From JADJWR01 sp964509545 (lineage in GTDB: Bacteria > Pseudomonadota > Gammaproteobacteria > Burkholderiales > Burkholderiaceae_F), in NCBI GenBank assembly GCA_964509545.1, contig CAZDXQ010000012.1:21624-85623 (forward strand): a stretch of DNA of 64,000 nucleotides. Reading direction: 5' to 3'. The position numbers and the translations under genes were made by a program. A model generated the notes under the pieces. The model searched no databases. It saw only the letters and a list, made by a program, of their open reading frames with translations, and was not told where the DNA came from. Positions 24,422 through 33,514 of the stretch are shown in pieces (positions within the stretch are counted from its first letter, which is position 1; each line of letters starts with the position of its first letter).

Positions 24422-25344
24422 TGCTGCTGCGCCGGCTGCTGCAGCTGGGTTTCGTGCTGGCGCTGGTCGTGGTCGGTGCCAGTTCGACGCTTCGGCTGTC
24501 GGCCAATGGCATCGGCTGCAGCCCCTGGCCGGCCTGCTACGGGCAGCCGGCCACGGCCACGGCGGTTAACGCCGCGCCGCTGGCGCGGATGCTGCGCCTG
24601 GCGCACCGGATCGCCGCCTCCGCCTTCGCGTTGCTGGCGCTTGTCATCGTCGCGCTCGGCTGGCGAAACTGGATCCGGCCGGCGCGCGCGGTCGCGATTC
24701 TGCTCCTCGCCGTCACCGCCGTGCTCGCCGCCGTTGGCCGGTACACGCCGTCGCCGCTGCCGGCGGTCACCCTCGTCAACCTGCTCGGTGGCCTTGCGCT
24801 GCTGGCCCTGCTCGCGTATCTGCTCGCGGCTGAAGCGCCGGCGTCACGGGCCGCTGCCGGCGGATCACGCGGCGCGGCGCGCGGCGTCGGCTTTGCCGTG
24901 CTGATCGCGGCATTCGTGCTGCAGTCGGGCATCGGCGCGCTGATCAGCGCGCGCCTGGCCGGCGATGCCTGCGCCTCCGGTTGCGGCACGATATGGTCGC
25001 CCGGTGCGGCAGTGCTCGCCGATCCGCTTCGACCCGGCACCGCCGCCGATCTGATGCGCGCCGGCGCCGGGCAGCCGCTGCATGCGCTGCACCGGCTTGG
25101 CGGCGTGGCGTTGACGGTCATCGCGGTGCCGGCGATCTTCGCGCTTCTGCGCCGCCGGCCGCGTGCGGGCGCGGTGGCGATGCTGGCCGTGGCCGCCACG
25201 GCCGGCCTCGGCTTCATCGTCGCGTCCCCCGCTCCCGCGCTCGCGGCCTCGGCGCTGCATGCGCTGGCGGCAGGCGCGGTGTTCGCGACCCTCGGAGCGG
25301 CGCTGGCGCTGCGCGCCGCGCCGTCGCAGGAGATGCCAACATGA
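24421..25344 (+). CDS. COX15/CtaA-family heme A synthase relative
   Basis: 307 residues, about eight helices in two halves. The N-terminal STLRLSANGIGCSPWPACYG matches the CtaA/COX15 opening, and two heme-ligand-like histidine motifs follow (RLAHRIA and ALHRLGG). A cysteine pair (CASGC) lies in the second half. The family oxidises heme O to heme A. It overlaps the heme-copper subunit stop by one base (ATG at the last base of TGA). With heme O synthase nearby, a heme A-containing enzyme is possible; it is more divergent than standard CtaA. Confidence 0.75.
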   Translation: MLLRRLLQLGFVLALVVVGASSTLRLSANGIGCSPWPACYGQPATATAVNAAPLARMLRLAHRIAASAFALLALVIVALGWRNWIRPARAVAILLLAVTAVLAAVGRYTPSPLPAVTLVNLLGGLALLALLAYLLAAEAPASRAAAGGSRGAARGVGFAVLIAAFVLQSGIGALISARLAGDACASGCGTIWSPGAAVLADPLRPGTAADLMRAGAGQPLHALHRLGGVALTVIAVPAIFALLRRRPRAGAVAMLAVAATAGLGFIVASPAPALAASALHALAAGAVFATLGAALALRAAPSQEMPT

Positions 25345-25562
25345 TCGTGCTCGATGCCCGCGACTGGGCGCCTCCCCGACCGTTCGAGGAGACGATGGAG
25401 GCGCTGTGCCGGCTGCAGCCCGGCGAGCGCGTGCGCCTGATCATCAACCGCGAACCGCTGCCGCTGTACCGGGTGCTCGAGCAGAACGGCTACGCGCACT
25501 TCACGACCGTGCGCGACGACGGCAGCTTCGAGGTGGACATCTGCATCCGCGCCGGTGAGTGA
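25341..25562 (+). CDS. DUF2249 domain protein
   Basis: 73 residues covering one DUF2249 domain: LDARDWAPPRPFEETMEAL, LQPGERVRLIINREPLPLY and EQNGYAHFTTVRDDGSFEV. The fold resembles SirA/TusA-like small proteins; function is unknown, but the domain is frequent beside denitrification genes and hemerythrins. The ATG overlaps the preceding stop (ATGA), making it the last gene of the 20948-25562 operon. Confidence 0.8.
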   Translation: MIVLDARDWAPPRPFEETMEALCRLQPGERVRLIINREPLPLYRVLEQNGYAHFTTVRDDGSFEVDICIRAGE

Positions 25563-25641
25563 TTCCGGTCGCCTGCCGGCAGGCTGACGCCTGATCCGGC
25601 GCGGTCTCGCGTCCTCAAGGGATAGGTCCGCCGCCAAGTGA

Positions 25642-25649
25642 TGTATACA
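25642..25649. promoter_or_regulatory. Palindrome TGTATACA, candidate GntR operator
   Basis: An 8-bp perfect palindrome in an AT-rich patch about 50 bases before the GntR gene. FCD-type GntR regulators commonly bind short TGTATACA-like palindromes, so autoregulation and control of the catabolic genes downstream is plausible. Confidence 0.45.
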
Positions 25650-25698
25650 GTATCCGGCGTCCAGTCGACTGCATTGGACCCTCGCCAGGTGGCCTGCC

Positions 25699-26373
25699 TT
25701 GAACCTCGCCCTGACGCCTGTCGAACGGCCGCTCGCCCTCGGCGAGCAGGTCTACGAGCGGCTGCGCGCGCTGCTGCGCAGCGGCCAGATCGCCGCCGGG
25801 CAGCCGCTGCAGGAACTGCAGCTTGCCGAGCGTCTCGGCGTGTCGCGCACGCCGGTGCGCGAGGCGATGACCCGGCTCGCTGGCGAGGGCCTGCTCGCCT
25901 CCGACGGGCGCAGCTTCACCGTGCCAAAGCTTTCCTTGCGCGACGTCGACGACATCTACGAGGTCCGCTTCCTGATCGAGCCTGCCGCGATCCGCGGCGT
26001 CGCCGCCTTCACCGGCGAGCGCGCAGTGCGGGCGCCGCTGGACGCGGCGCTGGCCGCGGCGGCCGCCGCGCACAAGGCGGGCGATGCCGATGCTTTCCGC
26101 GACGCGCATCGGCGCTTCCGCGCGGCCTGGCTGGCGCTGGTGCCGAACCGGCGCCTGGTTCGCGTGGTCGAGCAATACGCCGACCACCTGCAGCACATCC
26201 GCGCGCTGACGCTGGGCAGCCCGCGCGTGCGCGCGATCGTGCTCAAGGGCCATCGCAAGATCGCGGCGGCGCTCGCCGCCGGCGACGGCGAGGCCGCTGC
26301 CGAGGCGATGCGCGCCAACCTCGCCGAGGCCAAGCGAGCGTTCATCGCCGCTGTCGGCCTGGCGGAGCAGTGA
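25699..26373 (+). CDS. GntR family (FCD-domain) transcriptional regulator
   Basis: 224 residues from a TTG start, with AGGTGG eight bases upstream. Winged helix at residues 20-75 (LQLAERLGVSRTPVREAMTR), then an all-helical FCD ligand-binding domain (EVRFLIEPAAIRGVA, DAHRRFRAAW, HRKIAAALAAGD). FCD regulators sense carboxylic acids or CoA esters. It directly precedes the thiolase gene and the catabolic island, so it is the likely local repressor. Downstream ligands are unknown. Confidence 0.88.
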   Translation: MNLALTPVERPLALGEQVYERLRALLRSGQIAAGQPLQELQLAERLGVSRTPVREAMTRLAGEGLLASDGRSFTVPKLSLRDVDDIYEVRFLIEPAAIRGVAAFTGERAVRAPLDAALAAAAAAHKAGDADAFRDAHRRFRAAWLALVPNRRLVRVVEQYADHLQHIRALTLGSPRVRAIVLKGHRKIAAALAAGDGEAAAEAMRANLAEAKRAFIAAVGLAEQ

Positions 26374-26387
26374 AGGCGGGCGCGCCG

Positions 26388-27590
26388 ATGGACTTCAAGG
26401 CCGAAATCCCCTACGGCGCCTACTGGAGCACGCCGTTCGCGCGCTGGCAGGGCAGCTTTGCCGCGTTGCACAGCGTCGAGTTCGCCGCTCACGTCGCGCG
26501 CGGCGAACTGGCCAGGCGCAACATCGAGGCCGGCGTGTTCGATTATGCGGTGCTGGGCTTATCGGTGCCGCAGAAGCATTCCTTCTACGGCGCGCCGTGG
26601 CTCGCCGGGATGATCGGCAGCAGGGCCGGCGGGCCGACGATCATGCAGGCCTGCGCCACCGGCGCGCGCACGCTGCTGGCGGCCGCGCAGGAGATCGAAC
26701 TCGGGATGGCCAGCGCGGCGCTGGTAGTCAACTGCGACCGCACGTCCAACGGCCCGCACATCTACTACCCCAATCCGCGCGGTCCCGGCGGCACCGGTGC
26801 GGCTGAGGACTGGGTGATGGAGAACTTCGGCTGCGACCCGCTCGGCCCGCATTCGATGCTGCAGACGGCGGAAAACGTGGCGGCGCGACACGGTTTCAGC
26901 ACGGCGCGGCAGCACGAGATCGTGCTGCGCCGCGAACAGCAGTACCGGCAGGCGCTGGCCGGCGACTGCGCGTTCCTGAAGCGTTTCATGACGCTGCCGT
27001 TCGACGTGCCCGCGCCCGGCTACCGCAAGTCCGCCGGGACGCTGGCCGGCGACGAGGGCGTGTCGCAATCGACGGCCGAGGGACTGATGAAGCTGAAGCC
27101 GGTCCTCGACGGCGGCACCGTCACCTACGGCGGGCAGACCCATCCAGCCGACGGCAACGCAGCGCTCGTCGTGACCACGCGCGAGCGTGCGCGCGAACTG
27201 GCCACGAATCCGAAGATCGCGGTGCGGCTGCGCGGCTTCGGGCTGGCCCGGGCGCCGCTGGCGCGGATGCCGGAGGCCACCGTGCCGGCGGCGCAGCGGG
27301 CGCTGGCGCAGGCCGGCTGCGACATCCGCCGCATGGACGCGATCAAGACGCACAACCCGTTCGCCGTCAACGACCTGTACTTCGCCGCGCAGACCGGCGT
27401 CGACGCGATGGCGATCAACAACTACGGTTGCTCGCTGGTCTGGGGCCATCCGCAGGCGCCGATGGGCACGCGCTCGATCATCGAACTGATCGAGGAACTC
27501 GCGCTGCGCGGCGGCGGCTGGGGCCTGTTCAGCGGCTGCGCCGCCGGCGACACCGCGATGGCGGTGGTGCTCCAGGTCGGCGATGCGTAG
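26388..27590 (+). CDS. Thiolase family protein
   Basis: 400 residues. C89 in IMQACATGART is the nucleophile position; H322 in KTHNPFAVND and C384 in FSGCAAGDT fill the other catalytic positions, though HNPF replaces the GHPxG of classical thiolases, as in SCP-x-like or biosynthetic subgroups. Thiolytic cleavage of a beta-ketoacyl-CoA is the likely role. A GTG at 26370 overlapping the GntR stop is an alternative start. It sits 9 bases before an acyl-CoA ligase, so ligation then thiolysis of a keto acid is a sensible pair. Confidence 0.85.
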   Translation: MDFKAEIPYGAYWSTPFARWQGSFAALHSVEFAAHVARGELARRNIEAGVFDYAVLGLSVPQKHSFYGAPWLAGMIGSRAGGPTIMQACATGARTLLAAAQEIELGMASAALVVNCDRTSNGPHIYYPNPRGPGGTGAAEDWVMENFGCDPLGPHSMLQTAENVAARHGFSTARQHEIVLRREQQYRQALAGDCAFLKRFMTLPFDVPAPGYRKSAGTLAGDEGVSQSTAEGLMKLKPVLDGGTVTYGGQTHPADGNAALVVTTRERARELATNPKIAVRLRGFGLARAPLARMPEATVPAAQRALAQAGCDIRRMDAIKTHNPFAVNDLYFAAQTGVDAMAINNYGCSLVWGHPQAPMGTRSIIELIEELALRGGGWGLFSGCAAGDTAMAVVLQVGDA

Positions 27591-27599
27591 GTGGGGGCG

Positions 27600-29120
27600 A
27601 TGGATCTCTCGCACTGGATCAGCGCACACGCCGAGCGCGCGCCGGAGAAGTGCGCGCTGCGCTTCGACGGTCATGACATCAGCTACGGCGCGCTGGCGCG
27701 GCATGTCGGAGAACTGGCTGCGGCCCTGTCCGCCAGCGGCGTGGCGGCAGGCGATTGCGTCGCCTACCTTGGACTGAACCGGCCCGAAGCGCTCGCCCTG
27801 CTGTTCGCCTGCGCCCGCCTCGGCGCGCTGTACATGCCGCTGAACTGGCGGCTGGCTGGCCCGGAGCACCGCGAGCGCCTGCTCGATTGCCCGCCGAAAG
27901 TGATCGTCGCCGAAGAAGCGTTCGTGCCGGCGACGGCGCCGCAACTGGCATCCCTGCCGCCGATGACGACCGTGGCCGTCGGCGCGGCGCCGGCAGGGTG
28001 GATTGACTACGAAGCGCTGCTTTCGCGCGCGGTCGCCGCCGCCGCGCCGCCTGCCGGAGGTGGGCCGGATTCGCCGCTGCTGCTGTGCCACACCTCGGGT
28101 TCGACCGGCCGGCCCAAGGGAGTGGTGCTGACGCAGGCCGCACTGGCCTGCAACGCCGCCAACAGCATCGCATTGCACGACATGACGGCAGCCGATCGGA
28201 TCCTGACCAACCTGCCGCTGTTTCATGTCGGCGGCCTGAACAACCAGACCACGCCGGCGCTGCAGGCCGGCGCCACCGTGGTGCTGCACGCCAAGTTCGA
28301 CCCGGAGACGACCTTCGCCGCGATCGAGCAGGAGCGCATCACGCTGACGGTGCTGGTGCCGACGCAACTGGCGCTGATGATCGCGATGCCGCGCTGGGCG
28401 AGCGCCGACTTCTCCAGCCTGCGCATGATCAGCACCGGCTCGACGGTCGTGCCCGAGCACCTGATCCGCGCCGTGCACGAGCGCGGCGTGCCGCTGGTGC
28501 AGATCTACGGCTCGACCGAAACCTGCCCGATCGCCGCCTACCTGCGGCCGGAGGACGCGCGGCGCAAGGCCGGCTCGACCGGACGTGCGGCGCCGCAGTG
28601 CGAGCTGCGCGTCGTCGACGCCGAGGGTCACGACGTCGCGCAGGGCGCGCGCGGCGAGATCCTTGTCCGCGGCGCCAACGTGATGAGCGGCTACTGGCGG
28701 CAGCCGCAGGCCACGGCCGAAGCGCTGGCCGGAGGCTGGTTTCACAGCGGCGACATCGGCCACTTCGACGACGAAGGATTCCTCTGGGTCGACGGCCGCG
28801 CCAAGGACATGATCATCTGTGGCGGCGAGAACATCGCGCCGGCGGAAATCGAGAACGTGCTGCTGGAGTGCCCCGACGTGGCCGAGGTCGCCGTCGTCGG
28901 ACGGCCGGACGGCAACTGGGGCGAGGTCGTGGTCGCGGTCGTGGCGCCGAAGGCGGGCAGCCCGCTGACGCGCGAGCGGCTGATGGCGCTGCTCGAGGGA
29001 CGAATCGCCCGCTACAAGCATCCGCGGCAGATGCTGTTCGTCGACGAACTGCCGAAGACCGCGCTCGGCAAGGTGCGCAAGGAAGACGTGCGGCGGCTGG
29101 TGGCGCAAGCCGCCGGCTGA
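27600..29120 (+). CDS. AMP-forming acyl-CoA ligase
   Basis: About 506 residues of the ANL superfamily: P-loop HTSGSTGRPKGVVLT, the YGSTETCPIA motif, HSGDIGHFDDEGFLWVDGR hinge region and a C-terminal lysine in PKTALGKVRK. It activates a carboxylic acid to its CoA ester; medium-chain or aromatic acids cannot be separated by eye. The ATG at 27600 follows AGGTGGGGG. It lies between thiolase and HyuA and probably acts on the product of the HyuAB enzyme or on the pathway substrate. Confidence 0.88.
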   Translation: MDLSHWISAHAERAPEKCALRFDGHDISYGALARHVGELAAALSASGVAAGDCVAYLGLNRPEALALLFACARLGALYMPLNWRLAGPEHRERLLDCPPKVIVAEEAFVPATAPQLASLPPMTTVAVGAAPAGWIDYEALLSRAVAAAAPPAGGGPDSPLLLCHTSGSTGRPKGVVLTQAALACNAANSIALHDMTAADRILTNLPLFHVGGLNNQTTPALQAGATVVLHAKFDPETTFAAIEQERITLTVLVPTQLALMIAMPRWASADFSSLRMISTGSTVVPEHLIRAVHERGVPLVQIYGSTETCPIAAYLRPEDARRKAGSTGRAAPQCELRVVDAEGHDVAQGARGEILVRGANVMSGYWRQPQATAEALAGGWFHSGDIGHFDDEGFLWVDGRAKDMIICGGENIAPAEIENVLLECPDVAEVAVVGRPDGNWGEVVVAVVAPKAGSPLTRERLMALLEGRIARYKHPRQMLFVDELPKTALGKVRKEDVRRLVAQAAG

Positions 29121-29151
29121 CGCCCGCACAAAACAACGGGGAGCGCCGGCG

Positions 29152-31272
29152 ATGGGTCTGAAGATCGGAATCGATGTCGGCGGCACGTTCACCGACTTCG
29201 TCGTCACGCGCCCGGGCAGCGGCCCGGCGATCTTCAAGACGCTGTCGACGCCCGCCGACCCGTCGATCGCGGTGGTCAACGGCCTGGCCGAGATCGCCGC
29301 CAGCCAGCAACTGCCGCTGGCCGAGTTCGCCGCCGGCATCGACACGCTGGTGCACGGCACGACCGTGACCACCAACGCGACGCTGACCAGCACCGGCGCC
29401 AAGTGCGGATTGCTGACGACCGAGGGCGTGCGCGACGCGCTGGAGATGCGGCGCGGCATCCGCGAGGAGCAGTACAACAACCGCTACGCCAACGTGAAGC
29501 CGCTGGTGCCGCGTTACCTGCGTGCCGGCATCGGCGGCCGGCTCGACCGCAACGGCCGCGAGCTGCAGCCGCTCGACGTCGACGGCGTAAGCCGGGCGAT
29601 CGACCTGTTCCGGCGCGAGGGCGTACAGGCCGTGGCGATCTGCTTCATGAACTCGTTCGCCAATGCCGCGCACGAGCGGGCCGCCGCCGAGCTGGTGCGG
29701 CGCGAACTGCCGGGCGCGTACCTGTCGGTGTCGACCGAGGTGCTGCCGTCGATCCGCTTCTACGAGCGCGTCAGCACGACGGCGCTCAACGCGTACGTCG
29801 GGCCGAAGCTCAATCACTACCTCGACCAGCTCGTCGGCCGGCTGCAGGCGATCGGATTCAGGGGGCTGCTGCTGATCATGCAGTCCAACGGCGGCGTCAT
29901 CTCGCCGCAGCTGGCGCGCGAGACAGCGGCACTGACGCTGCTGTCGGGGCCGGCCGGCGGGCCGGGCGCGGGCCTGTTCTATGCCCGCGCGCACGGCCAG
30001 GACCGCTGCATCACCACCGACATGGGCGGCACCAGCTTCGAGGCGTCGGTGGCCCTCGGTGCGCCGCTGGTCAAGAACGACGGCGAGATTGCGCGCCACA
30101 AGATCGCGCTGCCGATGCTCGACATCCACACCATCGGCGCCGGCGGCGGTTCGATCGGCTGGCTCGACGAAGGCGGACTGCTGCGCATGGGGCCGCAGAG
30201 CGCCGGCGCCGATCCGGGACCGGCCTGCTACGGCAAGGGCGGGAAACTGCCGACCACGACCGACGCCAACGTCGTGCTCGGCTACCTCGACCCGGATTAT
30301 TTCGCCGGCGGCAGGATGAGGCTCGACGCGGCGGCGGCGCGGCGCGCGATCGACGAGCACATCGCCCGGCCGATGGGCCTGTCGGTCGAGGAAGCAGCCG
30401 CCGGCATGTACCGGGTCGCCTGCAACAACATGGCGCAGGGCGTGCGCGAGGTGACGATCAAGCGCGGCTTCGATCCGCGCGAGTTTCCCTTCATTCCGGC
30501 CGGCGGCGCCGGGCCGATCCACGCCTGCATGATCTGCCAGGAACTGGAAATCCCGCTGCAGATCGTGCCGCGCGAAGCCTCCGTGCTGTGCGCCTTCGGC
30601 ATGCTGATGAGCGAACTGAAGCACGACTTCGTCCGCACCTTCGTCTGCCGGCTGGATGGCATCGACTGGGCGCGGCTGGTCCGGCTCATCGACGAGATGC
30701 AGCACGACGGCGAGCGGCAGCTTGCCGCGGAGCGGATCGCCGCCGCCCGCCGCCGCTACGAGGTCCGACTGGACTGCCGCTACATCAAGCAGTACCACGA
30801 GGTCTCGCTGGCCGTGCCGCGCGCGCTGATCGACCGCCGTGACGGCGCCGGCATCGCCGGGCTGTTCCATGCCGAGCACAACCGCCTGTTCGGCTACGCG
30901 CTGGCGCAGGAGGCCACGCCGATCGAGATCATCAACGTGCGCGTGCAGGCGGTCGGCCAGACCGACCGGCCCGCCTACGGCGAGGAACGCTGGGCCGGCG
31001 CCGACGCCGCGCACGCGCTGAAGGGCCGGCGCAGCGTGTACGTGCCGGAAACGCGCCGCTTCACGGAGGTGCCGGTGCTCGACGGCCATCGGCTGCGCCA
31101 CGGCAACCGCGTCGACGGGCCGGCGCTGGTCGAGCAGGAGACGACGGCGATCTTCGTCGGCGCCTCCTACGACTGCGTCGTCGACGCACTCGGCTCGTTC
31201 GTCCTGTTCGCCAAGGGGCGCGAGGACCTGGTGTCGTCGTGCATCCGCCAGGCCGAGGAGGCCGCCGCATGA
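29152..31272 (+). CDS. hyuA: Hydantoinase/oxoprolinase subunit A (HyuA/AcxA family)
   Basis: 706 residues of the actin-like ATPase fold: IGIDVGGTFTDFVV at the N-terminus, LVHGTTVTTNATL, LLSGPAGGPGAG, DMGGTSFEASV and the GADPGPACYGKGG block. Family members are ATP-dependent N-methylhydantoinases, oxoprolinases, or subunits of acetone and acetophenone carboxylases. It overlaps its partner hyuB (ATGA). No third (gamma-like) subunit is present, so it is not a standard acetone carboxylase; cyclic amide hydrolysis or ketone carboxylation both remain possible. Confidence 0.9.
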   Translation: MGLKIGIDVGGTFTDFVVTRPGSGPAIFKTLSTPADPSIAVVNGLAEIAASQQLPLAEFAAGIDTLVHGTTVTTNATLTSTGAKCGLLTTEGVRDALEMRRGIREEQYNNRYANVKPLVPRYLRAGIGGRLDRNGRELQPLDVDGVSRAIDLFRREGVQAVAICFMNSFANAAHERAAAELVRRELPGAYLSVSTEVLPSIRFYERVSTTALNAYVGPKLNHYLDQLVGRLQAIGFRGLLLIMQSNGGVISPQLARETAALTLLSGPAGGPGAGLFYARAHGQDRCITTDMGGTSFEASVALGAPLVKNDGEIARHKIALPMLDIHTIGAGGGSIGWLDEGGLLRMGPQSAGADPGPACYGKGGKLPTTTDANVVLGYLDPDYFAGGRMRLDAAAARRAIDEHIARPMGLSVEEAAAGMYRVACNNMAQGVREVTIKRGFDPREFPFIPAGGAGPIHACMICQELEIPLQIVPREASVLCAFGMLMSELKHDFVRTFVCRLDGIDWARLVRLIDEMQHDGERQLAAERIAAARRRYEVRLDCRYIKQYHEVSLAVPRALIDRRDGAGIAGLFHAEHNRLFGYALAQEATPIEIINVRVQAVGQTDRPAYGEERWAGADAAHALKGRRSVYVPETRRFTEVPVLDGHRLRHGNRVDGPALVEQETTAIFVGASYDCVVDALGSFVLFAKGREDLVSSCIRQAEEAAA

Positions 31273-32945
31273 CGAAGATCGATCCGATCCTGCTGTCGGT
31301 GTACGCGCGCACGTTCAAGTCGATCACCGACGAGATGAGCATCGCGATGGAGAAGACGACGCGCTCGCCGATCCTGTGCGAGGCAAAGGACTATGTCACC
31401 GGGCTGTACGACGCCGACGGCAACATGCTCGAGCAGACCGAGAACCTGCCGATCCTCGCCTTCTCGCTGGCGCCGGTGTGCAAGTACATCAGGCAGTACT
31501 TCGGCGACGAGATCTATCCCGGCGACGTGATCTTTCACAACGACGTCTTCAGTCTCGGCAACCAGAACAACGACGTCGCCGTCTACAAGCCGGTGTTCCA
31601 CGGCGAGACGCTGGTGGCGTGGACGGCCGTCAAGGGCCACCAGGCCGACATCGGCGGCAACGTGCGCGGCGGCTACAACCCGAACGCGGTCGAAGTCTGG
31701 CAGGAGGCGCTGCGCATCCCGGCGGTCAAGGTCTACGAGCGCGGCAGGCTGCGCAAGGATGTGTGGAACCTCATTTTCGCCAACATCCGGCTCGACATCG
31801 TCCAGCACGACATGAAGGCGGAGATCGGCGCCTGCACGGTCGGCGAGCGCCGCGTGCTCGAACTGATCGGCAAGTACGGGCTGGAGAGCTTCGAGTCGCA
31901 CAAACAGGCGCTCTTTGAAGCCACGCGCAGGATGATGGAAGCGGAGATCGCCAAGATCCCGAACGGCCGCTACTGCGGCGAAGGCTACGTCTACTACGAC
32001 GGGCGCAATGTCGGCAGCAAGTACACGATCCGCGTCGACATCGAAGTCAAGGACAGGTCGATCCGGTTCGACTACTCGCGCACCGACGCCCAGACCAACG
32101 GCTTCGTCAACGGCACCTTCACGTCGAGTGCATCGGCGACGATCCTGACGCTGCTGCAGATGGTCAACCCCGACATCCCGCATAACGAAGGCATGGTGCA
32201 GCCGATAGAGATCGTGATCCCGGAGGGCACGATCCTGAACGCCGCCTACCCGAAGGCGACCACCTTCGGCAACCATCTGTGCCCGCCGAACGCCGACGCG
32301 ATCCAGCGCGCGCTCGCCCCGGTGATGCCCGACCGCGTCACGGCCGGCTGGAACAACCTGCTCTGCTCGCTGACCACCGGCACCGATCCGCAGAAGAACG
32401 AGACCTACGTCGACATTGGCTTCATGGGGCTGAAGGGCGGATCGGGCGCGCTCAAGGGCGCCGATGGCTACGACCACATCGGCATGATCGACGCCTCCGG
32501 CGGCGTGCTCGACCAGGACTACGAGATGTTCGAGCAGCAGACGCCACACCGGCTGATCCGGCATGAACTGCTGACCGATTCCGCCGGCCCGGGGCAGTGG
32601 CGCGGCGGGCTCGGCGTGGAAACGATCTTCGAGATCGGCTCGGACGACACGCAGCTCGTCACCTTCGGCGACGGCGATTTCGAGGGCGCGTTCGGCCTTT
32701 TCGGCGGCGGCGATGCGGGCCTGAACTCCATCAGGCTGCGCTATCCGGACGGCACCGAGGTGGTACCGAAGAACAAGGATCTGATCACCGGCGTGCCGAA
32801 GGGAACGATCTATCACCAGGTCGCCGGCGGCGGCGGCGGCTACGGCGATCCGCGGCTGCGCGATCGGAAAGTGCTGGCGGAGGAAGTGAAGAACGGGGTG
32901 ATTTCGGCCGAGGCGGCGCGGAAGTTGTATGGGTTTGAAGGCTGA
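31269..32945 (+). CDS. hyuB: Hydantoinase/oxoprolinase subunit B (HyuB family)
   Basis: 558 residues, family block patterns SITDEMSIAMEKTTRSPI, FHNDVFSLGNQNNDVAVY, KGHQADIGG and a C-terminal VAGGGGGYGDP. Length matches HyuB rather than the longer acetone carboxylase alpha subunit. The ATG at 31269 overlaps the hyuA stop. It forms the catalytic complex with HyuA. The reading ends just before an intergenic repeat pair. Confidence 0.9.
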   Translation: MTKIDPILLSVYARTFKSITDEMSIAMEKTTRSPILCEAKDYVTGLYDADGNMLEQTENLPILAFSLAPVCKYIRQYFGDEIYPGDVIFHNDVFSLGNQNNDVAVYKPVFHGETLVAWTAVKGHQADIGGNVRGGYNPNAVEVWQEALRIPAVKVYERGRLRKDVWNLIFANIRLDIVQHDMKAEIGACTVGERRVLELIGKYGLESFESHKQALFEATRRMMEAEIAKIPNGRYCGEGYVYYDGRNVGSKYTIRVDIEVKDRSIRFDYSRTDAQTNGFVNGTFTSSASATILTLLQMVNPDIPHNEGMVQPIEIVIPEGTILNAAYPKATTFGNHLCPPNADAIQRALAPVMPDRVTAGWNNLLCSLTTGTDPQKNETYVDIGFMGLKGGSGALKGADGYDHIGMIDASGGVLDQDYEMFEQQTPHRLIRHELLTDSAGPGQWRGGLGVETIFEIGSDDTQLVTFGDGDFEGAFGLFGGGDAGLNSIRLRYPDGTEVVPKNKDLITGVPKGTIYHQVAGGGGGYGDPRLRDRKVLAEEVKNGVISAEAARKLYGFEG

Positions 32946-32999
32946 CATGAAGACTCCCGCGCACTCGAGTTTCGCGGCGGGCGGCACCCGGCATGGGCT

Positions 33000-33189
33000 C
33001 ATGGTGGGGCGGTCGGCCCTGCAGGCCGACTGCACTGCGATGCTCGGCCCGAGGTCGCGCCGCAGAACTCGCTGCGCTCAATGCGTTCGCTGCGCTCGGA
33101 CAGCTGCGGCGAGTTGGATCACGAAGCGCGCTGAAGCGCGCCGACCCCGGGCCTGCGCTTCTCGTCGCCCCACAAGTCGCCCCTGCCGG
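33000..33189 (-). repeat. Intergenic repeat, left copy (inverted)
   Basis: Read on the minus strand it aligns over its whole length with the plus-strand copy at 33259-33460, sharing GAGAAGCGCAG, a CCAACTCG.CGCA block, CGAGCG.AGCGAACGCA.TGAGCG and a GTCGGC...GCCGACCGCC hairpin. No convincing gene occupies it. Rich in short palindromes. Confidence 0.65.
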
Positions 33190-33258
33190 GTACCACCCGC
33201 CGCTCTGGCTGCGCTGTCAGCCTTCGTGAACGTCTACGGCGCCCCTGCAGAGGGACGT

Positions 33259-33460
33259 GCGGGCAGGTCGCAGCGCGCCTATGCGGCGCCGAGAAGCGCA
33301 GCGGCCGTCGCCGCGCGCGCCAGCGCGCCACGTAAACCAACTCGTCGCATCTGTTCGAGCGAAGCGAACGCAGTGAGCGAAGTGAGTTATGCGACGGGCG
33401 ATGGCCGCGAGCATCGGAGGGGAGTCGGCGCTACGCGCCGACCGCCGCAGTGGTGCGCGG
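33259..33460 (+). repeat. Intergenic repeat, right copy
   Basis: Inverted partner of 33000-33189; about 70 bases separate them. It contains GAGCGAAGCGAACGCAGTG and a hairpin GTCGGCG-ctac-CGCCGAC-like stem. The whole 570-base stretch 32946-33514 holds no supported gene; the copies end 55 bases before the acyl-CoA dehydrogenase start. Confidence 0.65.
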
Positions 33461-33514
33461 AGGCCTGCCCGCGCGGCCCTTTGCCGCTCGGATCTCCGCA
33501 TAGCGAAAGCCGCA

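Noticed and set aside
26559..29480. Long antisense frame opposite the thiolase and ligase
   Set aside because: Same GC-driven shadow; it crosses several well-supported plus-strand genes.
29152..32945. Acetone carboxylase
   Set aside because: The third small subunit is missing and HyuB is too short; the hydantoinase-type name is safer.
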